This document shows positions 24,061 to 28,622 of a stretch of 28,622 bases of DNA, in pieces. Numbering within the stretch: the first letter of the stretch is position 1; each line of letters starts with the position of its first letter. The notes below the pieces were generated by a model. The model ran no database searches. It was not told the DNA's origin and was given only the letters and a program-made list of their open reading frames with translations. Source of the DNA: a virus. The translations under genes and the position numbers were made by a program. Location: positions 1 through 28,622 of the IMG/VR virus record IMGVR_UViG_3300021197_001709. One strand, 5' to 3'.

Positions 24061-24816
24061 ATGTCAGCTCCTAATAGTCGAGACAGTCTTGTTGAATATG
24101 CGCTCCGGCGCCTCGGAAAGCCAGTCATTGAAATCAACGTTGACTGTAAGCAGGTCGAAGATCGCCTAGACGAAGCACTTGAGATGTGGCAAGAGTTTCA
24201 TATGGACGGGACCGAAAAGGTCTATGAGCCATATCAAATAACAGCAGCAGATATTACCAACAAATATATCACGTTCGACTCAGACACATATACGAATATT
24301 ATCCAAGTCATCCCAGATAGCGGTGGTGGTGGATCGGGTATGTTCAACCTCGAATACCAGCTTCGACTTCAGGACTACACTGCATTCGGAGCTGCTACTT
24401 TTGGGAACAATATCACTGGATATAAGATGTATCATCAGCATCTCTCGCTGCTACAGGAGATCCTTATTGGTAAGTCACCCATCCGATATAGTCGGCACGC
24501 AGATAAGCTATATATTGATTGGGACTGGGAAACGGACGCGGTTGAAGGTCAATACATTGTAGTTCAAGCTCATAAGATTATTGATCCAGACAGTTTTACC
24601 AAGGTCTATAATGACATCTGGTTGAAGGATTATATGGTGGAGCTTGTTCGTGAGCAGTGGGGGCAGAACCTCTCCAAGTTCGCGGGGATTCAGCTTCCGG
24701 GTGGAGTGACACTTGATGGTCCGTCCATTAAAGCAGAAGCTCAACAGAATCTTGAGAGACTTCGAACAGAATTAAAGGAAATGTACCAAGAGCCCGTAGA
24801 TTTTTACATGGGCTAA
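24061..24816 (+). CDS. 13: Neck protein gp13
   Basis: This 251-residue protein is similar in size to T4 gp13 (309). gp13 joins the portal to gp14 to form the head-completion neck. The N-terminus, LVEYALRRLGKPVIEINVDC then QVEDRLDEALEMWQEFHMDG (residues 10-49), is highly characteristic. The central part has DTYTNIIQVIPDS and the C-terminal helix runs IKAEAQQNLERLRTELKEMY. The conserved C-terminal YNDIWLKDYMVELVREQWGQ (about 182-201) is also typical. It is followed by gp14 after 21 bases. Confidence 0.9.
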   Translation: MSAPNSRDSLVEYALRRLGKPVIEINVDCKQVEDRLDEALEMWQEFHMDGTEKVYEPYQITAADITNKYITFDSDTYTNIIQVIPDSGGGGSGMFNLEYQLRLQDYTAFGAATFGNNITGYKMYHQHLSLLQEILIGKSPIRYSRHADKLYIDWDWETDAVEGQYIVVQAHKIIDPDSFTKVYNDIWLKDYMVELVREQWGQNLSKFAGIQLPGGVTLDGPSIKAEAQQNLERLRTELKEMYQEPVDFYMG

Positions 24817-24821
24817 TTTAT

Positions 24822-24826
24822 AAGGA
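24822..24826 (+). promoter_or_regulatory. Ribosome binding site for gp14
   Basis: AAGGA lies 11 bases before ATG at 24838 in a 21-base gap. The spacing is longer than usual. Confidence 0.45.
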
Positions 24827-24837
24827 CTCTCAATTTA

Positions 24838-25533
24838 ATGCCCAAGAATCATTATTTTGGACACTCGATTCCTTCGGAGCAGAGACTCATCGAGGATCTG
24901 GTCACCGAAGCGATTAGCATTTATGGTGTCCCTGCTTACTGGTTACCCAGGCAGGGGACGACAGACCAAGTGTATGGTGAATCCACTGACCGTCATTTCG
25001 ATCAAGCGTATGTACTTCCGTTCTATGTTGCTACAGCCGAAGGCTGGGGTGGAGAACGTGATATCATATCTCGCTTCGGGCTTGAGATTCGTGAGACACT
25101 GACATTGAATCTTGCTCGGCGGGATTTTGATAATTTACTATCTGAGCAGGTTCATTTGGAATCATCGATGAGCAGACCAATGGAAGGGGATCTGATCTAC
25201 TTTGACCTAACAGACCCAAACAGTGCAGCAAATAAACAGGGAACCTTTATGGAGATCAATTTCGTGGAACATGAGTCTGTGTTCTATCAGGTTGGGGCTC
25301 TTCAGATGTATGAAATTCGGTGTGAAGACTTCCGATATTCACAAGAGACATTCAGCACAGGAATCATCAACATCGATCAGAGCTTCAACGCAAATACCAG
25401 TGAATATAACTTCACCGGAAACACAATGCCAGATTCTACTCTCGCAGGTGGGGCGGAAAATCAGACATTCGAGACGGATGGGGCTGCAATATTGGATCTC
25501 AGTGAAGATTCGCCCTTCGGGGACTTTAGCTGA
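24838..25533 (+). CDS. 14: Neck protein gp14
   Basis: The product has 231 residues against 256 in T4 gp14, which completes the head neck with gp13 and provides the tail attachment surface. Diagnostic segments are EQRLIEDLVTEAISIYGVPA (residues 14-33), RHFDQAYVLPFYVATAEGWGG (52-72) and ISRFGLEIRETLTLNLARR (77-95). Later segments are RPMEGDLIYFDL and YQVGALQMYEIRCEDFRYSQ. The acidic C-terminus (AAILDLSEDSPFGDFS) is also usual in marine relatives. The stop codon overlaps the gp15 start by one base (TGATG), so production of neck and tail-end proteins is probably linked. Confidence 0.9.
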   Translation: MPKNHYFGHSIPSEQRLIEDLVTEAISIYGVPAYWLPRQGTTDQVYGESTDRHFDQAYVLPFYVATAEGWGGERDIISRFGLEIRETLTLNLARRDFDNLLSEQVHLESSMSRPMEGDLIYFDLTDPNSAANKQGTFMEINFVEHESVFYQVGALQMYEIRCEDFRYSQETFSTGIINIDQSFNANTSEYNFTGNTMPDSTLAGGAENQTFETDGAAILDLSEDSPFGDFS

Positions 25534-26675
25534 TGCTGGGTACACCATTCAACCACGACATAATCCGTAAGTGTGTCATCGCATTCGGAACACTGTTTAA
25601 CAACATCAAGATTCATCGCGCAGATGATACATGGATTTCTATACCTATCACATACTCCAGCAAAGATAAGTGGTATTCACGTCTAACGGACCCTGATCTT
25701 TCTCAACAGATTCAGGCAACGCTACCTCGAATTGGGTATGATCTTGTTGCGATGAACTATGCCGCAGAGCGCAAGCTCGGGACAATGAACCAATACAGCA
25801 CGGTCAATTCCAATGACGCAACGGGTAATACCAAGCTACTGTCATATGAGGGAACCCCATATGATCTTACGTTTGAGATGGCAGTCTATTGTCGAAACGC
25901 AGCGGACGCTTCCAAAATCATTGAGCAGATCCTTCCATTCTTCACGCCGGAGTTCACGCTAACACTTAATAATGTAACAGAACATGCTATCGACGTAGAT
26001 ATTCCAATTCGCCTTGATGCAATCACCCGTGAAGACGCATATGAGGGTGACTTTGAATCCACGCGAACATTGATTTGGACACTTAACTTCACGATGAAGA
26101 CGATGTTATTCGGTCCAATTCATGCACCAAAGATTGTGAAGAAAGCATATGTTGACTTCTTCATTCCAGATAATTTCACTCGATACCACAGCGGGACACT
26201 TGCTCAGGCATCAGCCAACGGCACACATCTGTTTCTACAGGCAAATACATCATCAAGAGCGAGCAATACATATTCAGGTGAGGGGTACCTTACGATTACT
26301 GGAGAGGGATCTGGTACTACTGGTATCACCGGAAACACAAGATCCATTATAGCACACAATGGTGCAAATCAAGTGATTGAAGTTAAGAATGCGTTCCAAG
26401 ATATAGGCACCTCAGAATGGACATATAGAATTCAGTATAGATCGACGAGAGAACAGGGAGTTGATGTTAATCAGCTTGCGGGAGTGCCGACCGCTTCTCG
26501 ACTATACTTCCAGCCTGGATTAACCACAGCGGGTGATCCAACTTCAAATATTGCTCAATCTGTCAGTATAAGTACCATTGACATAGACGACGATTGGGGA
26601 TACGCGGCAAATACGACACAACCAAATGAAGGAACGCGAAGGAATTTGATAACGGGTAATGACGAGGACATCTAA
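25533..26675 (+). CDS. 15: Tail terminator and sheath stabiliser gp15, with an inserted beta module
   Basis: gp15 caps the tail tube and sheath and binds the neck. The N-terminus matches the family: FNHDIIRKCVIAFGTLFNNI, then SSKDKWYSRL, LPRIGYDLVAMNY, TPYDLTFEMAVYCRNAADAS and QILPFFTPEFTLTLN. At 380 residues it is about 110 longer than T4 gp15 (272). The extra segment lies at about 214-312, after the DFFIPD strand and before the family-type tail RLYFQPGLTTAGDPTSN and IDDDWGYA (about 323-358). Within it, residues 245-304 (GYLTITGEGSGTTGITGNTR, then a GANQVIEV strand, ending WTYRIQ) resemble the beta module inserted in gp8 and in the DUF4815-type protein. ATG overlaps the gp14 TGA. Confidence 0.88.
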   Translation: MLGTPFNHDIIRKCVIAFGTLFNNIKIHRADDTWISIPITYSSKDKWYSRLTDPDLSQQIQATLPRIGYDLVAMNYAAERKLGTMNQYSTVNSNDATGNTKLLSYEGTPYDLTFEMAVYCRNAADASKIIEQILPFFTPEFTLTLNNVTEHAIDVDIPIRLDAITREDAYEGDFESTRTLIWTLNFTMKTMLFGPIHAPKIVKKAYVDFFIPDNFTRYHSGTLAQASANGTHLFLQANTSSRASNTYSGEGYLTITGEGSGTTGITGNTRSIIAHNGANQVIEVKNAFQDIGTSEWTYRIQYRSTREQGVDVNQLAGVPTASRLYFQPGLTTAGDPTSNIAQSVSISTIDIDDDWGYAANTTQPNEGTRRNLITGNDEDI

Positions 26676-27121
26676 TGAGTGATGAAGAAGATGAGCAGCT
26701 TCCTGTTACCACACCGGGAACTGAATTAATTGAAAGTGAAGAAGATGACCCAGGCTTGGATAGCATTCTTGCTCGGCTCGATCTTCCCCGAGACACCTTT
26801 AGTGACTATAGCAAAGCGAGAGATACGCTTGTAGGTGCTTTGGAAGCGGGGCGTATTGCTACGGCCGACGCGCTCGCGCTTGCTCAGGCCATGGACCATC
26901 CCAGAGCATTTGAAGTTTTTGCAACGGTGATGAAGTCTACCGCTGATGTTGCTGGTCAGTTAATGGAACACCAGAAAAATATTCGAGAGCTGACGGGGCA
27001 GAAGAATCAAGCACCAAAGACCCAGACAACTAATATTTTATTTACTGGTAGTACAAAGGATCTCCAGATGCTCTTGAAGGGTAATCTTGACGAGATTGAT
27101 ATTACGCCGGAAGAAGACTAA
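26675..27121 (+). CDS. 16: Terminase small subunit gp16
   Basis: The 148-residue product is near T4 gp16 (164). gp16 forms ring oligomers that recognise DNA for packaging and stimulate the gp17 ATPase. The N-terminal 35 residues are strongly acidic. The central helical hairpin (DYSKARDTLVGALEAGRIAT, ADALALAQAMDHPRAFEVFA, then MKSTADVAGQLMEHQKNI) carries the family HPRAFEV motif at about 74-80. The C-terminus, NILFTGSTKDLQMLLKG, is also typical. Its stop shares one base with the start of gp17, the standard terminase pair arrangement. Confidence 0.92.
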   Translation: MSDEEDEQLPVTTPGTELIESEEDDPGLDSILARLDLPRDTFSDYSKARDTLVGALEAGRIATADALALAQAMDHPRAFEVFATVMKSTADVAGQLMEHQKNIRELTGQKNQAPKTQTTNILFTGSTKDLQMLLKGNLDEIDITPEED

Positions 27122-28622
27122 TGCTCAGTAAAACCGAAGATGATGGATATCAAGGGAATCCCTTGATCAAGGCGGCTGGTGTTCCACATGAGTTTACACC
27201 AGATGAAATCAAAGAGTTCGTCAAATGTTCAAAAGATCCTATCTACTTTATCAAGAAATATGTAAAGATCGTTAGTTTGGATCACGGGCTTGTGCCCTTT
27301 GAGATGTATGATTTCCAAGAGAATATCATCAGAGCGGTACACGAGAACAGATTTACTATCGGTAAACTTCCACGCCAGACAGGGAAGACGACCACGATTG
27401 TTGCGTACTTTCTCCATTACACTCTTTTTAATGATAACGTAAACTGCGCGGTGCTTGCTAATAAAGGGCAGCTCGCTCGTGATATTCTGGCTCGGTATCA
27501 GCTCGCATATGAAAACCTTCCATTCTTTCTTCAGCAAGGGGTCATTGCTTGGAATAAGGGATCAATCGAAATAGAGAATGGGTCCAAGATTATAGCATCA
27601 TCCACATCATCGTCGGCGATTCGTGGTGGGTCATTCAATATGCTCCTGTTGGATGAGTTCGCGTTCGTTCCGCGCCACATCGCAGAAGAGTTCTTCGCTT
27701 CCACCTACCCGACAATATCATCTGGTAAAACCACCAAGATGGTCATCATATCAACTCCATGTGGAATGAACCACTTCTATCGGATGTGGATGGATGCGCA
27801 GGAGGAAAGGTCTGAATATGTTCCAGTAGAGGTTCACTGGTCAGAGGTTCCTGGGCGAGACGAGGATTGGAAAGAGTCAACGATCCGCAACACATCCAAA
27901 GAGCAGTTTGCACAGGAGTTTGAATGTGAGTTCATCGGATCTCAGAATACCCTGATCAGCGCAACGAAGTTGAAGGAAATGCCATTCGCAGATCCGCTGC
28001 GGTCATCAGGACAAGTTGATGTATATGAGGAACCGATACCAGATCACATCTATACGATAACGGTAGACGTTAGTCATGGAGAAGGGCTGGACTTTTCGAC
28101 GTTTTCAGTGATCGACTCGGGTCAGTTCCCATATCGTGTAGTGGCTAAATACCGGTCAAGCTCAATATCTCCACTTGAATATCCAACGGTTATTCAGAAT
28201 GTAGCCAAAACATACAATGATGCTTGGGTACTCATTGAAATTAATGACATTGGTCAGCAAGTCGCTACGATTCTACATGAAGATTTGGAATACGACCACA
28301 TCCTCTATGTAACCACACGAGGGCGCGCAGGCCAAGGTCTCGGGACAGGGTTTGGAGCAGGTCAGCTCCAGTTTGGAATCAAGACGAGCAAGAAGGTGAA
28401 GCAAATTGGATGCGCCAATCTCAAGAATCTTGTTGAAGCGGATCGACTGATCGTAGAAGACTTCGATACGATATGTGAGATGACAAGTTTCATTGCTAAA
28501 GGATATAGCTATGAAGCGGAACCGGGACACCACGATGACCTCATGATGAATCTGGTTCTATTTGCTTGGTGTACTACTGAACCATATTTCAAAGAAATCA
28601 CCAACGTTGATACTCACAAGAG
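27121..28622 (+). CDS. 17: Terminase large subunit gp17 (partial, cut by window edge)
   Basis: I translated 500 codons from ATG at 27121 without a stop; the frame runs off the end. The N-terminal packaging ATPase has Walker A PRQTGKTT (84-91), Walker B MLLLDE with D178/E179, and a coupling motif at about 210-213 (ISTP, then CGMNHFY). The C-terminal RNase H-like nuclease has TVDVSHGEGLDF with D316 and D324, LIEIND with E373, and GHHDDLMM with D472/D473, equivalent to the T4 metal-binding acidic residues. Walker A lies about 75 residues closer to the start than in T4, so the T4-type N-terminal extension is short here. The TAATG overlap with gp16 supports this start. The missing C-terminus should be of the order of tens of residues. 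Confidence 0.95.
   Translation, partial: MLSKTEDDGYQGNPLIKAAGVPHEFTPDEIKEFVKCSKDPIYFIKKYVKIVSLDHGLVPFEMYDFQENIIRAVHENRFTIGKLPRQTGKTTTIVAYFLHYTLFNDNVNCAVLANKGQLARDILARYQLAYENLPFFLQQGVIAWNKGSIEIENGSKIIASSTSSSAIRGGSFNMLLLDEFAFVPRHIAEEFFASTYPTISSGKTTKMVIISTPCGMNHFYRMWMDAQEERSEYVPVEVHWSEVPGRDEDWKESTIRNTSKEQFAQEFECEFIGSQNTLISATKLKEMPFADPLRSSGQVDVYEEPIPDHIYTITVDVSHGEGLDFSTFSVIDSGQFPYRVVAKYRSSSISPLEYPTVIQNVAKTYNDAWVLIEINDIGQQVATILHEDLEYDHILYVTTRGRAGQGLGTGFGAGQLQFGIKTSKKVKQIGCANLKNLVEADRLIVEDFDTICEMTSFIAKGYSYEAEPGHHDDLMMNLVLFAWCTTEPYFKEITNVDTHK

Overview
The window is part of the late structural and packaging region of a T4-like contractile-tailed phage. It is of the marine/environmental type seen in cyanophages and related T4-superfamily phages rather than a coliphage. 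All 14 genes lie on the + strand with almost no intergenic space. Gene order follows T4: baseplate wedge gp25 and gp6, a giant protein at the gp7 position, gp8, large fibre and baseplate proteins where T4 has gp9 to gp12 and wac, then neck genes gp13, gp14 and gp15, then the terminase pair gp16 and gp17, with gp17 cut by the right edge. Base composition looks moderate, with many A-ending codons (GGA, CCA, ACA, CGA). The host cannot be named from the sequence.

Layout. Positions 43-2318 hold gp25 and gp6, the conserved wedge core. Positions 2319-9611 hold one 2430-residue protein. Its ends and one middle segment look like the marine-phage wedge protein found between gp6 and gp8. Into this are built a LamG/concanavalin-like domain, carbohydrate-binding-like beta domains (one tandemly repeated) and a C-terminal beta-propeller-like region. 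Positions 9666-11501 hold an enlarged gp8. Positions 11512-18612 hold a 2366-residue DUF4815-type virion protein. Positions 18612-18827 hold a 71-residue coiled-coil protein, and 18827-23230 a 1467-residue fibre with a receptor-binding-like C-terminus. Positions 23234-23692 hold a likely fibre-assembly chaperone and 23692-24060 a small beta-rich virion protein. Positions 24061-26675 hold gp13, gp14 and an enlarged gp15. Positions 26675-28622 hold gp16 and gp17.

How the genes work together. gp25, gp6, the gp7-position protein and gp8 build the baseplate wedge. The DUF4815-type protein and the fibre carry the peripheral adsorption apparatus. gp13 and gp14 form the neck, gp15 caps the tail and sheath, and gp16 and gp17 package DNA. 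Seven junctions share one base (TAATG or TGATG) and two more are TAAATG, so the cluster is probably co-transcribed and translationally coupled. Two late-promoter-like boxes (TATAAATG at 11, CATAAATA at 9636) precede the only two GTG-started genes.

The unusual part is the expansion of the wedge and tail-end proteins with small beta modules. Some of these recur across different proteins (gp8, the DUF4815-type protein, gp15), together with the lectin-like insertion in the gp7-position protein and a GC-rich patch inside the fibre gene. No stretch over 60 bases lacks a gene. I saw no tRNA, CRISPR array, insertion sequence or clear terminator.
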